From: Anagrus nilaparvatae
Taxonomy: Eukaryota > Arthropoda > Insecta > Hymenoptera > Mymaridae
DNA: 64,000 bases
Assembly: GCA_022575985.1 (NCBI GenBank)
Contig: JAKSXM010000014.1
Coordinates: 28,458,001-28,522,000 of the forward strand
Direction of reading: 5' to 3'
Part shown: in pieces, positions 9,900 through 23,994 of the stretch
Numbering within the stretch: position 1 is the stretch's first letter
How the letters are laid out: each line of letters starts with the position of its first letter
Notes under the pieces: model-generated
Databases searched by the model: none
What the model saw: only the letters and a program-made list of their open reading frames with translations
What the model was told of the DNA's origin: nothing
Translations under genes and position numbers: made by a program

Positions 9900-11740
9900 C
9901 TATAAATAAAATAAATTTAATTTAATTATTTATTGACAATTGATTTTTTCATTTTAAATAAAAGTGGTTTTTAAAGGCTGTCATTTTTGGTTTTCTGTAA
10001 TTTCCGATTAAACATAACAAACGAGTCATTAAATTTTAGTTGACGTTTTCAAAATTGTTCAAAGTCTTTGCTGACACATTTTATATATATATATATACAA
10101 AGTTCGATCTCTCTCTTTCTCTATTATATAATGATTTCTCCCTAAATATACACAATTTAAAACACAGTAAAAGAATAAAAAAAAAACATAGAAAAAAAAA
10201 GAAAAAGTATCATTGACTTTTTTTTTTCTATATGTACGTATTTTTTTTGTGGGTTGCTTGGTTCGATGCACTGACCCGGATAATCGTCAATGGTCGAATA
10301 TATATATATAATATATATGTACGTGAGTTTTGTAAAATAAGAACAATACACTCTAGAAAATTTTTCGTGTCTTAACGACTCGATTTTTCCTTTTTGTTCT
10401 TTTTATTATTATTTTTTTTTTTTGCTCTTTTGAAACTTTACAACGACGTTGAAAACGACGAATATGACGACGTTTAGCTTCGTAAAAGTTATATTATATA
10501 AAGGTACTATATATATATATAATATACGACAAAAATGCTTTTTCTCTAAAGGCGAAACAATGCACCCTCGAGGGGTAACTACTACAACTACTGCTATAAC
10601 ACTTACTTACTTTTTATGCTATTACAAAGACATAGAAAAATTATATATAACAAAAAAAAAAGCCTCTCGGGTAAAAAAAAAATAATATAGAAAGAAATTA
10701 TTTATTTTTTTGATTTTTCTTTTTATAACCAAATGGAAAAGTCTCGTAAAGTATATTTAAGATTTTGAAATGTCTAGAAATCATAATTTCTTATATATAC
10801 CTATTTGAAAGAATAAAAAAATCAATATTTACATATACGTGATGTATATTTTATAAAGATTTACTATGAATTGCTCATAAAATATAAATCATTTTCTTTT
10901 TTTTTTTTTTTTAATATAATGACAGATTTATTTGATTAAAATATTTATTATGGTTTTGTGATTTTTAATATATTTTTTATTGTAAGAATTGTAAGAAAGA
11001 AATTGAAAAAAATATTACGTAAGGTTCTCGGTGTTATTGTGAAAAATAATAACGGCGAGCTTGAAGTAAGTTTGAATTAAAGTTGAAGTTATATTAAAGA
11101 AGTCTTGAATTCTCGACTTATTACATTTTTTCTTGAAATTTAAAAATATTATTGGGTCATTTTTTTTTTAGAATAAATTCGAGATTTTTAAATTATTGTG
11201 AATAGCAGATTTTTTTGTTAAAACGGTTTCTAGTACTTTAAGCTTTACACAAAGAAAATATAAATTCTAAAATAAATTTTTGAGTCTCATCTTGCAACAG
11301 CACTATGTATTTTTTTACTTTAAAATAATTTAAATATTCATGCAGTAAATGGAACGATTCTGTCTTTCAGGAAAAAATTTTTTTCTAGTTTATATTATTT
11401 TAATAATGTTAAAAAAACAAAAGATTTCATTAAAAAAAAAAAAACGTGATTTGTAAGCTTAAAACTTAAAATTACTATGGTTCACCGATTAATTAGATAT
11501 AAAATACCATGTTTTGATAATTTATTTGACATGATTTGTAGTGGAAAGTTTAAAGTTGGATAAAATGATGAATAATGGTTTTTACCACAAAAAGTGGCTT
11601 TCGTAATTATTTAAATTTCTTAAAGCGCTATTTTTTCAACTTAAGTAACCAAACTCTAATTTCAGCTTAATTTAAACCCTTGGATAATAAAAATTAAAAA
11701 AAAAAATAACTAATATGGTTTAATTTAAAAAAATTATTAC
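9900..11740 (-). other. Intron of the Sidestep-like gene (1841 bp)
   Basis: Lies between two exons that join in frame in phase 2. The donor is gtaat (minus strand, 11736-11740) and the acceptor ends tatag (9900-9904). The content is AT-rich with TA repeats and a few CpG-bearing islets (10260-10290, 10440-10490, 10565-10580). Frames at 10059-10351 and 10449-10685 are low-complexity and sit inside this intron, so I do not call them genes. Confidence 0.8.
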
Positions 11741-11876
11741 CTGTATATCGTAGGACCATGTCGATCATCTCTATACCATACAATTAAATGTGCATCCATT
11801 CCATTAGCATCTGGTGATATGTCACATGGTAAAAAAGTTGGTGTTTTGACCAATGCTATAACTTGTCTTATTGGAA
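11741..11876 (-). CDS. Sidestep-like Ig-superfamily receptor, exon with first half of Ig domain 1
   Basis: A 136-bp internal exon on the minus strand: two split nucleotides, 44 codons, two split nucleotides. It encodes PIRQVIALVKTPTFLPCDI and, further on, HLIVWYRDD and GPTIY. This gives the first Ig cysteine at codon 17 and the core tryptophan at codon 33. With the next exon it makes a complete Ig fold (C...W...D-x-G-x-Y-x-C), the N-terminal domain of Sidestep-type receptors. The acceptor is AG at 11877-11878 after a T-rich tract; the donor is gtaat. Entry in phase 1 and exit in phase 2 fit the joined frame. The preceding exon, expected to encode the signal peptide, was not recognised upstream in this window. 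It may be far away, as first introns of such genes can be very long. Confidence 0.88.
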
Positions 11877-12675
11877 CTAAAAAATAAAAAAATAGTATAA
11901 TAATATTAAATTTTATATATAAATATTAACTTTTTTTAATTAATTAATTAAAATATTTATGCTTATATATATAATAAGTTTAAAGCAATAAATAGAAATA
12001 TAATTTCAAAAAGTTTATTTATTTTAATTTATCTCGTTAAGATATAAACTGTGACAACTTCAAGTATCTCTGTATCATAAATTTTATTTATTTTATGAAA
12101 AATTCAAAAGATTTAAAAATATATATATGCACTTTTGATGCACTTTATGTTAATTTTATATTTTTGATTTATAATAAAGTTAAGTTATATATACATAATT
12201 ACGTATATATATATATATATATATGAGGTATAATAACAATAGATGAATTATAATTTAGTTGCATGATAATATATACCATCTATATTAGAGAGAAAAGCGT
12301 CTAGATAATAGAGACTAGACAGGCCTTTCAACGGCATATTAGGAGAGGAAACATATTATTAAGAGAAAGCTATCATACGCGACGTGTTGTGGTAATGTAT
12401 CATTCCCGCAATGCCTTGTTAAAATCAGCCCTAAAATACATTTTCATACATATATGCATTAACATTTGTAAATAATTAATTTTATCAACAAAAAAAAATG
12501 GTAAAAAAATAAAAACACATATTATTTATTACATCTCATATTTAATTACATTATATATATATATATATATATGTATAAATAATTAAAAGTTGTTTACTGT
12601 TTTCAAAAAGTTTTACTCGCATACATAAACAATTTAATTTAGTAAAGTAAAAATTTTATTGAGAGAGAAGGATAG

Positions 12676-12706
<31 letters not shown>

Positions 12707-15219
12707 GCATGTTTAAAAAGTCCTATAAACTAAAATCTATTTGTCGAAATAAACAAGAGAAACTGCTGCGTATATATATATATACCTATTTATATGCTTG
12801 ATTTTACTCATTCATAGAAATTCTAGTTTTAACTGCTGGACCTCATTTACTATGGTTAAAGTCAACACTCTCAATTGAATAATAGATTAAATTATATTAA
12901 AAATAGAGAGATATAAATAAAATTATATGTTATGTTTATAGATAACAAAGTTATGTATTAAAATAATTAAAAAAGTATTATTTATTAAAATTATACAATT
13001 CTGGGTATATGCAGGTATATGGTTCATTTTAAAAGAATTTTTAAATTTTTTAAGTTAAATTTTTAAATTTTTCTCGCAAGTGAATTGCTCTTGCGACTAT
13101 ATAAATATATGTAGAAATATTAGTTTTGAGATGAAATTAAAAAGTAATTCTTTCTAGTAAATTCATGATTTATAAATATTTTTTATGTTGATGTTATTTT
13201 AATTTTATTGATTTCTTATCGAGCGGATCTTCGTTGATTAAAACCTATGGGACCTGATTCAGTATTCATATCCCAGTGATAAGCAGCCGTACCATTCACA
13301 ATATGTGGTACTGCGCATGCGTAAAACAAATGTTTTTAGAAATGGTAGTACTTTTCGCGTACAGTTTGGTTATGCAAGTCAATATTTTATTAAAAGTTAG
13401 TACTTTTTTTGTTTTTTACGAGTGAGTAAACATTTATCGTAACTATCACGTGATATGTTATAGATGATATAAATGCAGAATTTATAGACCCTGGTTGTTC
13501 ATAATTAATGTTTGGAGTCATATGAAATCTTTTGAAGAAAATTCTTAGCTATTATGATGAATAGATTTGATGTAAGTTTTAAGAAGACATGCAGATACTT
13601 GAAGTATACATTTTATCTATATAAATTTTTGTGTGTCAACAAAATAATTTTTAATTAAGTGGGCCAAAAACATTCAATTTTTTGCGTGAACTCTCGAACT
13701 TCAATTAATTTTTAAAATGCTTATGAAAAATTCCTACAGCAATAAAAATTTCAGATACCTATTTTTGAGAAATTCTCTCATGAATCCAAAAAAAAATAGC
13801 TCTAGTCTCAGAAAGGCTGGAGTAATTCTAGTGACCTTCAACTTTAGAGTCAGCTCCAGTGATTCAATTTTAAAGTCGTGAAATTGTTTCGTTTATTGAA
13901 AACTGTTTATATCGTTTCTATTCAAATGTATAAAATATTCAAAAGAGACATATATGCAAAATTTTCCAAGTTGGTGCTTTGAGGATGAATATCCCCCAAA
14001 AAATGATTAAACAAGTGATTTGAAACCAAGAGAATGAAAATTGAAGTGTCTATAGCTGAGTTATTAAAGCTAGAAGAGTCGCAGCGCAAATGTAGATTTA
14101 CTCACGCATGCGTTACTTAAAAAAAATAAGGGATAAAAACATGCCTGAAAGTTAAATTAGTCAAAAATTCTAATATCACTGTCAAAACGAGTAACAGAGG
14201 CCTAGAAGACTATAAAAAGGCGAAAAATTTTTTTTTTTATGTATAATTTTAACAAAAAATATTATGATATGGATTTGGCGACCTATCAATGTAAATCTAT
14301 TTACACTTTACAAATATTAACTCATATTATTCATAAATAAATAATACTTTTGGTCAATTTTCTATAAATTAAAATAACTAATTTTCTACGTACTAGCCCA
14401 TATATATACATATTGTGTCAAATCAATAATTGTACCTTTAAACCTATACTACATTCTCTTGGAAAATGTTTAATCCGATTTGTGGGAAGTTAGGTGCAAG
14501 CACGTTTATACATGTATATATATATGTATGATATATATTCGCATCTATATATAATCATGTTATTATTATAAATTATAATATGCAATTACCCTCAAGGACT
14601 ATGATCTGTTTTTCAAATCTCTACTTGTCGCCATTGTTATTATTATTATATACGTATATGCAATAGATACAAGATTGACATGTTCTTCGATTATTATATC
14701 CCTTGATAATAATAATAATAATTATAATATTTAATATTTAAAAATACATTTTTATTTAATCAAGTATGCATATACTTAATTTTAATATATATATGGAATG
14801 TTTTCATTGTTTTAATAAATTTATACATATATCATAATATTAGATATCATTTAATGTAAATTTAAGCTATGTCAATTCAAAGTATAATTGTCCTACATTA
14901 TATGCTAAAATTTACCTATATTAAATATCACAATAATAAACGTATATTTACACATTTTCATATTTATGTTTGCATTATACTATAATTTTTTAACATTAAA
15001 TGTAATGGTAAAATATATATAAATATATTTACATATTTATATATATAAATGTATAAGCTTTTAAAAAATTTTTTCTACTTTTATATATATATTGCTTGTG
15101 TATATAGCTTTTTTTTTATATAAAAATTCAATATACAGTAATAAATTTATAAAATATTCTATATATACACTAAAGAAAAAAAATATAAATAAAGAAATAA
15201 AAGTTTTCTTTATTTTCTT

Positions 15220-15251
<32 letters not shown>

Positions 15252-16233
15252 AGAAAGACTTTTGAAGTATAGAAAAAAAAGTTTTTTTATTCAGTATATA
15301 TTCAGTAGCCCATCTTTATATATAACCTCGATATCAACAAAAATTTTTTTTAATGTATCAGAAATAAAATAAAAAGTGCATGTTATTAAAGATAGTTTTC
15401 AAATATATGAAAAATATTTTCGATTGTTATGAAAAAATTTTATACATTGGTCAATAAAATATATTACAATAGATAAAAGTTTTGGTTTATTATGAGACAA
15501 ATTTTAAGTAATTTTTAATTTTTATTGGAAATTATATGGTTATTTAGTAATTGGTTTTGTATTTTAAAGATATTTTTGAGAATTTTTGGGTTGAGAATTA
15601 TTGTAAAACTTGAAAATATTGTTATTTTCGCTTTAATGTAAACAAGCACTTTAAGATATGCATATTTCACTATACAAACCGCGTTTGTTCCGTCCACTTG
15701 TACCTTACTTTAAACATTCTGTAACATTAACTTTATTCATATTCACTCAGATAAAATATCCTTTTAAAGCAAAATTTTCAACAACTTTTTCTTTTCAATG
15801 TAACATAAATAATTTTGCCAACAAAAAAAAATTTTAATGTCAAGCCAAAACTAAAAATACTAACTTTTTTCCAAAAATATTTTTTAAAATAAAATAAAAT
15901 ATATTTAATTTATTAGAAAAATTTAATATAATATTTTTTATATAAATCCATTTTTATTCTTACATTAAATACAGATTTGATTTTTATTTTAATATATTTT
16001 ATCGATTGTATGATTAATCGTTGATTTATTCTACTTAAACTGTATTATATTGCAAGAATCCATTAAATGTTAGTTTGATTTTTAAAAATTGAGTTACTAG
16101 ATAACTTTATTTTAAATGGTAAAAAATGGAAATCACCTTGGTTTTAAGAAAAACTTTTAATATATATTATTTAAGGCACGATTACTCATTCAGTTAATAG
16201 GAGATGCTTTAGTGAATAACAACAATAATAATT
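11877..16233. other. AT-rich stretch, probable upstream intron of the Sidestep-like gene
   Basis: Long TA microsatellites near 12200, 12550, 12680, 14510 and 15220-15250. A less AT-rich block at 12290-12420 has no persuasive open frame. Another at about 13215-13330 and 13430-13560 contains CpG motifs such as 'actgcgcatgcgtaaaac', with a similar 'cacgcatgcgttac' at 14103-14116. No gene recognised; the frame at 15515-15697 is low-complexity. Confidence 0.5.
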
Positions 16234-16640
16234 CACTGTAAAAAGTAACTTTGCTAGAGTTACAAAAAAAATAGAATTTTTTCGAAAAATTAGTAAATTT
16301 TCAAAAAATTTTGTAAATATTCGATAAAAATCGTAAATTTACTAAACTTAGTATATTCTCGAAAAATTCGAGAATTCTCAATTTTTTTTTGTTAATTTAC
16401 GAAAAAAGTTGTAAATTCACAACGATTTTTCGGAAATTTACAACTATCTTTTGAAAATTTTCGATAAAAATTGTAAATTATCAATTTTTCTTACGAATTC
16501 ACAAAAAAAAATCGAGAATACTCGAATTTTTTGTTAATATACTAAATTTAGTAAATATACGATTTTTTTCGAATATTTACACATTTTTTCGAAAATTTAC
16601 TAATTTTTTTGTGAATATAAGAAAGTTACTTTTAACAGTG
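16234..16640. mobile_element. AT-rich foldback MITE, copy 2
   Basis: About 407 bp. Same ends (CACTGTAAAAAGTAACTT and its reverse complement, one mismatch at the right end) and same interior order as 8195-8619, with a slightly different length. Self-complementary along its length. The minus-strand frame overlapping its right end (16577-16768) is not a gene. Confidence 0.85.
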
Positions 16641-18509
16641 TTCATTTTTTCTTGATTTTTGTCAATTTCTTTTTTTTTTTCATGAGTTGGGATACAATTT
16701 TTAGAGCATATACGCTTACATGTATTTAATATCACCATGGTAGAATTTGAACCACCGTTAGACCACACAGATTTAATAACTACGATTTTCTCTGTTCAAT
16801 AAAAACATTAATCATGCCTAAAAATTAACTAAAACTTAGAAAAAAAACTTGGGTCAGAGAATTAAATAATACGTCTTTCATAGAAAAGTTTAAGATATTT
16901 TCTATAAATTCATAATTTACTATAGAGCCTTATATATATTCATTAGAATAGAAGTTCTAATTACTTGTTTGTTAATAACTCTTTCCAACATCAAGTTTCT
17001 CTTAAAACTAAAACTTTTCTCAAAATCTTGTTTAGAATATTTACTTATATATATATATACACTATAGAACCCTCTTTGGTTTTAATGCATTAAGGATATA
17101 ACATATAATATGTCTTAGGATATTGCCACCATGTGTCATATTATATTACTGGACAAAATTTTAGCTCTCTATTATTATTACTCTCCTATACAATATCTTA
17201 TTATTATTATTATTATTTTACAACCAATCTTGTTCTTATAACTTTATGAAAGATGTTGTTGATATGTAAATTATTACATTAAAAGTATAATTTAATATTA
17301 ATCAGAATTTATGGCATAATGAATATTTAATTTTAAAGAAAATATAATAAATTATGGGAGATTAAAATTTTTGTTAGTATTGCGTGCTTTTTAATATGTA
17401 AATTTGTTACATGAATCTTGTAAATATTTTCATAATTTTGAAAAATAAACGCTTTTATAAATTAGTGAAAATTGAAGGCTTGTAGAGAAGGGAGTATCAA
17501 AAGGTGCCTTAAAGAGGATATTTCTATAATGATGGAGCTAAGAATCAGTAGACATACTCTACCTAAACCCATTATAAGTTTTTTTAATTATTATGAATCA
17601 ATTCAAATTAAAATAAAATTAACTTATTGAAAAGTAAGTGAAAAATAAATTACTTCTAAAATTACAGCACTAGATATAATTAATAAATTTTATAAAAGAA
17701 AAAACCAAAGAAAAATAAAGAAAGATTGAAAAAAAAAAATGAAATATAATGGTTAAAACTTATGTAAAAGCTGTTGGGCATATATATAGGGTAATTATTC
17801 GTAATAAAACCTCTTTTACCTATTAACTGATAAAATGTTTTAACCACAAAACTTTAATATATATATATATATATATATAAGAATAAATTAATAGTTATAT
17901 TATATAAAAAAAAATTTGTTAGACAAAGTTAAGATATATATATATAAGTTCCAATTGTGGTTATTATTATAGGTTATGTAAAATAAATTTTATAGATATA
18001 ACCTCAAAACGAATATAAAATGTATAGATAAGCTTAGGAGAGAATCTAAATTAATATCTCTAATAATATTAAGATAGAAGAATTATTAATAGTTTTTATT
18101 TTAAATAACCTGTTTATTACTATTTTTTTTAATTTGAATAATAAATTGGTTTCTTGGTAATATTAACATAAATAATTAAAATATTAGTTTTAGGAATTAA
18201 ATATTAGCTAGGTTAAATAATTCAAAAATAAATTTGCTGATAGACAAAAAAGTTTATAATGCATTGATTACAGTATTTAAAGTTTTTTGATTTATTGAAA
18301 ATTTCTATAAATTATTAATTATGTTTGATTTTAGTGCTTTTCAGTATTTATTTTGAAAAAATAAATAAAAATTAAAATAAAATAAAACACCAAAATTACA
18401 TTAGTTAATATGTTTTAAAATTCTGTTTTTATTGTATGTAATGAATTTACATAGAGACTCGTAACACACTAATGGTCATTTTAAAAAATAAAAATAACGA
18501 AAAATCTCC

Positions 18510-18780
18510 ATCCACGCCTAATGATAAAATTTCTTGAAATTACGATATTTTTTAAAAACACTTAAATTTGAATATCATGCACAACAAATATTTGTTTGTA
18601 ATGATTTTTTATTTTTTATTTTTTTTTTTATGCACTGAAACTGCAAAAAAATTATATTTTTTATTAGAATAAATTTTATTTGAGGTTAATTATTATTTTT
18701 TTTTAGGCGTGGATCGAGTCAAATTAAACCTCTGTGGCTAAATCCATGCTTAAACAAAAGAGGTTGAGCGTGGATTGAGA
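18510..18780. repeat. Inverted 'GGCGTGGAT' motif cluster
   Basis: 'ccatccacgccta' at 18510-18522 is the inverse of 'taggcgtggatcg' at 18703-18715. A further 'gagcgtggattgaga' is at 18766-18780. Between them is a short hairpin (aacctct at 18727, agaggtt at 18759). Related pieces are at 19440-19451 and 28053-28070 ('ggttgagcgtggattaag'), so this is a dispersed repeat. The family is unknown; it may be a MITE fragment. Confidence 0.4.
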
Positions 18781-19518
18781 CCTTTCCTAAAAATAAATAC
18801 AAAATTTGTCAAAGGGTAGGAGATGAAAAATGTTTAATTATTGAAATATGAGACAATTTATTGGATAGAGTTTTTAATTCTGCTTCTTGTTTTGTATTTA
18901 ATCCTTTTTCTAAAAATCACATGCTCATCGCAACAGTAACTATGTACATTGTTATAGCTAAAGAGTCATTCTGATTGGTTCTCGCAATAATGTACACACT
19001 GCATTAACAAAAATATAAACGTAAACAAATTCATCTCAAAATGTTAGGTTAATTTCGAGGTTAATTTAATGTATAGCTGAAAAATTACTAAATTTCTTAA
19101 TTATTGATTATCAAATTATTCATTTTAGGTTATCGTACTATTGTTGCTGTGCGAAGCGCAGTTGAATCTAGTATTTAAAAAATTTGCAAAGTATAGATGT
19201 CCATAAATATATTTAATGCAAAATACTTGTTTTCAAGTTTCTTTCTAAATTATCATACAGTTCTAAAAAAAATTATTTCTTTTAAATTTTATAAATTTTA
19301 AGGTTACTTAAATTCAAATTCGTATTTTGTGGTTTTAAATTTTTGAATTTTGAATATTTACTTATTTTTTAAACTACAAAAAGAAATACTAAAACATTAT
19401 TTAAGTATAAAATTTATATATATAAAATTGTATAGTTTTGGCGTGGATTGACCCATTTGGCAGAAAAAGCAATATAAACAGAAATTCTATTGCTCATTGA
19501 ACAAAAGCTATTTTTATT

Positions 19519-19558
19519 TTTTTCTTTCTTTCTTTCTTTCTTTTATTATTATTATTAT
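19519..19558. repeat. (TTTC)n followed by (TTA)n microsatellite
   Basis: Consecutive tetranucleotide CTTT repeats run directly into ATT trinucleotide repeats. Confidence 0.8.
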
Positions 19559-22500
19559 AAGTTATAACTGTTTGGAAGGTTTATTTAGACTTTTCTTTGA
19601 AGATTGAATTCCATGAGCCAATCAGAAAATAGTTCAATCGTTTATGATTTATGATAAAAAAAAAAAAACAAATAAAAGCTTTTAAAATAGATTATAAAAC
19701 ATAAAAAAGGTTAAATTAAAATAAAAAAAAAAATGTATTTTTCTGCAAGGTCAGCATAAGAATTTAACATTTTTATTTGGCACAGAACAAAAAAAAATAG
19801 GAAAAGAAACTAAGTATAGTAACATAATCAGACACTTTTACGCTTGAAGTAATTGTTAGTCTTTTTTTTTTAATAAAAAAACTGTCAAAAATAAATATTA
19901 TTTACTATAGTAATAGTAAAAATTTTGTTAAAGAAATAAGATATATATTTATATCGTTTATCTTTCCGTTTCCTGGCTTATGGGTCTTTTATATGTTAAC
20001 GAGTAGTAAGCTATATATTTTTGGTACTCTCTCTCTTTCTAGTAGTATAGTAGTAACAATTTTAACCATCTTATAGAAGACCTTTAACAATGCATCAGAA
20101 TTCATATATATATATATTTTCTTATATAATATAATACCCCCTTAAAATTTAGATAGTACAATTATGACATTAAAGGCAACCCAAAAAGACATTAACATTA
20201 GCTTTATATATATATAAAATAAACTACATATTGTATGTATAGGTTTAATAGAGCTTTTAAAGTCATTTTAACACTAAATGTATAAAAAAAAAGGTAATAT
20301 GTACTTTTTTTTTCACTGATAATATGTGTAATAATAAAAAAAAAAAATTTAAGTAGAGCACTACTAGCCAAATTTCATAACTAAATATTGCATTTTTGGC
20401 CTTTATAATACGTCCTTTTATATAATAATATTTTATTTTAGTATTTTTTCTTTTTTTTATATATATATAATTCTTTTTTTCATTTTTATAGAAAAAATAA
20501 TAATTTTATAAATAAATTTTTGGAACATAAATATTTGTTATTTAATACACTTTTTTTGCATATGTGCCTGGTTTTGCAAAAAGTAAATTATTAAACTTTC
20601 TAATTTAAACTTTAATTTTCTTATCTTGGAATTTGTAAAGGATAAAGATTAACATCCTTAATAAAACTTATCAAAATTACGCTTTTTCTCAGATTAAAAT
20701 CAAAACGCTTCTTTTATTATCATTACAACTTTTTTTTTATCAAGTTTTTGTTGAAAAATCAACTGCTATTAATACACGACTTTTTTGCGCAATAAACGTA
20801 AAATGACTTGTAACATAAAAAACCTGTTTTTAGATTGCTGTCATTACTCAAGGATTTTATTTTTTACTTCTGCTCGCCGTTAACAGTACATTTTTACGAC
20901 AAAGAACAATATAATTTTTATTAAATATCTTTTCGCAAGTGAAATGATACGGAAGTGTATATAAGAGTTTAATTTAGAAATATTTTACTAAAAATCGCTT
21001 AACCTCTGTGAATAAATATGAAATAATTTTTGATTTATAGTTATAATAAACATTGTGCTGATAGCTTAGTTAAAACTGACGAATAACAACAAAAACAGGG
21101 TGATTTACAATACATTTTTATGACGTTGTAAATCAGTACCTTGAAAGCTTGAAAGAATAAGTTTCTTTTACTAACCAATGAATGCATAACGTTTTGTCAG
21201 AATAAGAGGAAATATGATCGACGCGTCAACTGGAACTTCATTTGGATTTATTTGCTTGGAACTAGCATTTTTTGGAAAGTTCTAAGCAATTGTCTCATTA
21301 AATTTTAACTTGACACGCTGAAAATAGTTCTTCGTGAAATAATGTTCTAAAAGAATATATACTTTTGTAACATACCTAATTTCAAACATTTATATACCTT
21401 TTGAAAATCATTTTACTTGCGAGAATACATTTTATGAAAAAGCTAGAAATTACTAGTGCCTAATATTTTTGATAAATTGTAAATGGAATTATTTGGTTAG
21501 CTAACATGCTTGTATGTAAACGTGAATAATAGAGTTAAATATTTTTTTGTCTCTAGAACTCAAAACTCACAATTTTTTATTAAAAATTAAAAAAATTAAA
21601 CTTAATTAAAAAAGTAAGTAGCCTGAATAGAAGAAAAATCATAAAAATTAAAATATTAAAATTATAAAATGGTCTTTTAAAGTATTTTCTTAGTAATTTT
21701 AAGTATATAAATCATTGTCTTCACTTAATAATATAATTATAAGTTTTTGTCTTTTCTATACATTAAAGTGAAAAAGTAGATATATATATATAAAAGTAGT
21801 AGTCTAGAAATATATATATAGATATATATAATTTAAAATTTAAGTAAGATAGAAAGTAGAAAATTATATGTTTCAAACTACTAAAAAAAAAAAAGGTAAG
21901 ATATTTAAGTAGAGATAATATATCAAATAATAAAAATTGAATGAATTGTTATCATTGAATTAATAATATAATTTTATACTTTAATATATTTGATCACGCA
22001 AACCTCTGTATAAAATTTCATATTATATTCAAGAAATATAATATAAATGAAACTTGTCATCTGTCTTTCTTAACAATGATGACAGGAGATTGCATGATGA
22101 TAATATGACATAGAAATTTAAGGTTATATATATTTTCAACGAGAAAACCACAAAATAAACGAATAAAGTATATATATATATATATAGAAAAGCTCACGCC
22201 TTTTCTAAAATATTTCATCGCTTCCAATAAAAGCTAAAAGAAGAATAATATAACATAGCATAAAACGAATGTAGTATATAGGTGGATGACATGATAAAAA
22301 AAAAGACATATCTTAGGATTTTTATATATATATATATATATAAAGATTGAATTTTTAACGTTGTGGTGTCGATAAACTCAAACTCTTATATATATTTTGC
22401 GATTGCTCTCTTTATGGTACAGCTTTCAGTATATAAAAAAATATGTGTTTTTTGAAAATTATTTCTATGTATGTGTGTATGTATGTGTGCTTAAAGCTTC

Positions 22501-22872
22501 TTACTATACCAGCATAAGCTAGAAATTATATATATTGTAGGTGAACACAATTATCTTAGACGTAAAGGATTATACAATACATTGTAAAAGCTATTGTTAT
22601 GTACGCCAAAGTAGGATAATGGACTCTCTCTCTTTTGCTTTAGACTCTGAACTATAAATTTATATTTATAAAAAGCTTAATATATATAAATATTTATTCA
22701 TTTATATTTAACTCGACTCTCTTATATATATATATATATAGTATATTATATTATATTTTTTAGGTTAAGTCAACCTCGTAATTAATTCCTCTTTACACAT
22801 TTTTTTTCAAGCTTAGTAAACCAAAAAACTAGGCGATGCGTTAAATTGTTGGTTAATTCACTACCTACTGCT

Positions 22873-22912
22873 ACTCTCTCTCTCTCTCTCTTTATAAATA
22901 TATATATATATC
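22873..22912. repeat. (CT)n and (TA)n compound microsatellite
   Basis: Uninterrupted CT dinucleotides followed within 10 bp by TA dinucleotides. Confidence 0.8.
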
Positions 22913-23994
22913 TATCTTTATTTAATTTTTTTTGCTAACAATTATTTCAGTATGTTTTTAACGTGAATTCATTGTTTTGAAATATTTTTTTTTTATCTCA
23001 GTAATTGTTTAATAAAATAATTGAATTTTTATTTTTTTTATTTTTTAACAAAAAAAAAGTTTTAAAATATAATTTAACATTGTTGATGCATTGGCACTTT
23101 GCCTAGGTACGAGAATATATAAAGGTTTATACATAAGTTCAAACTGTTTCCGTAAATTGTTTTTATCGAGTTATATATAAGTTTAAAAAAAAAAAAAAAA
23201 ATTTAAACTTTTAAGAAAACCTAATTTACCCTTAAGTAGTTCACTCTTTTTTCTATTTTCTTTTTTTGAGTTGTTTTTTTTTTTTTATATTGAAAATGTC
23301 GATATAAATAAAAATAGAATGATTAAAAGTTTGTAAATTTACTATCCTACATGTAGCATATATATTAAAAAGAAAACTTGTATATTTTATAGATTAAAAA
23401 GTCAAAAAAAGCATAAAAAGTTACGTACTCAAATATAGTTTTTATTAATAAGTTTGATTTTTTTATGAGATTCAAAAAAAAAACAACAAAAAAAATTAAA
23501 ATTGAAATATATGCATTTGACAAAGTATACACAGACACAAATATATATATTCTATGCATATATATATACATATATTCTCTTGATTATTTGAAGCGTGAAA
23601 TTCAAGCGATGCTGATTCAGTGGTATTTCAAGTGCATCGATAACAGAAACTCTCTTGAATAATTCATAAATAATAAATAACAGCAACAAAAAAAAAATTT
23701 TGATGTTTATTTAAATTTAAAACAAATGAGAAAACAATTATTTCTCTATAAAACTAAAAAAAAATTTATATGTACATAATTTTATTTAAGCGATTTTCAT
23801 CGTTTATACGGAAATTGTTATCATGAATATTGTTTTTGGGGTAACGTTTGTAGGTCACAATATTGTGTTTCTTATCAATAAAATTTTTTTGTTGCTGAGC
23901 TAAAAATGAAGAGAGTATGAACAGAAAAAGACGAAGAAGAAGTTTAAAAGAAGAGTTTTTTCAAAACATGAACATTACTCTACAATGCCTAGTA

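Larger units (their letters stand above)
16641..23994. other. AT-rich stretch with many microsatellites, no gene recognised
   Basis: Contains TA runs near 17050, 17860, 20110, 22330 and 22730, a (TTTC)n-(TTA)n tract near 19520-19560 and a (CT)n-(TA)n tract near 22873-22912. A small repeat family is at 18510-18780 (separate entry). Short frames at 23365-23662 overlap on both strands and are low-complexity. No conserved protein motif seen. Confidence 0.5.

Noticed and set aside
10059..10685. Several short frames between the two Ig exons
   Set aside because: They lie within the intron defined by exons that join in frame, are low-complexity and encode TA-repeat peptides.
12290..12420. Less AT-rich block upstream of the Ig exons as a possible 5' exon
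   Set aside because: All frames on the relevant strand carry stops or lack a suitable donor; no support.
13308..14116. Paired 'GCATGCGT' motifs at 13315 and 14105 as possible transposon ends
   Set aside because: GCATGC is itself a palindrome, flanks do not align as inverted repeats, and no target duplication is seen.
15515..15697. Possible signal-peptide exon of the Sidestep-like gene
   Set aside because: No signal-peptide pattern followed by a phase-1 donor could be shown; the frame is AT-driven.
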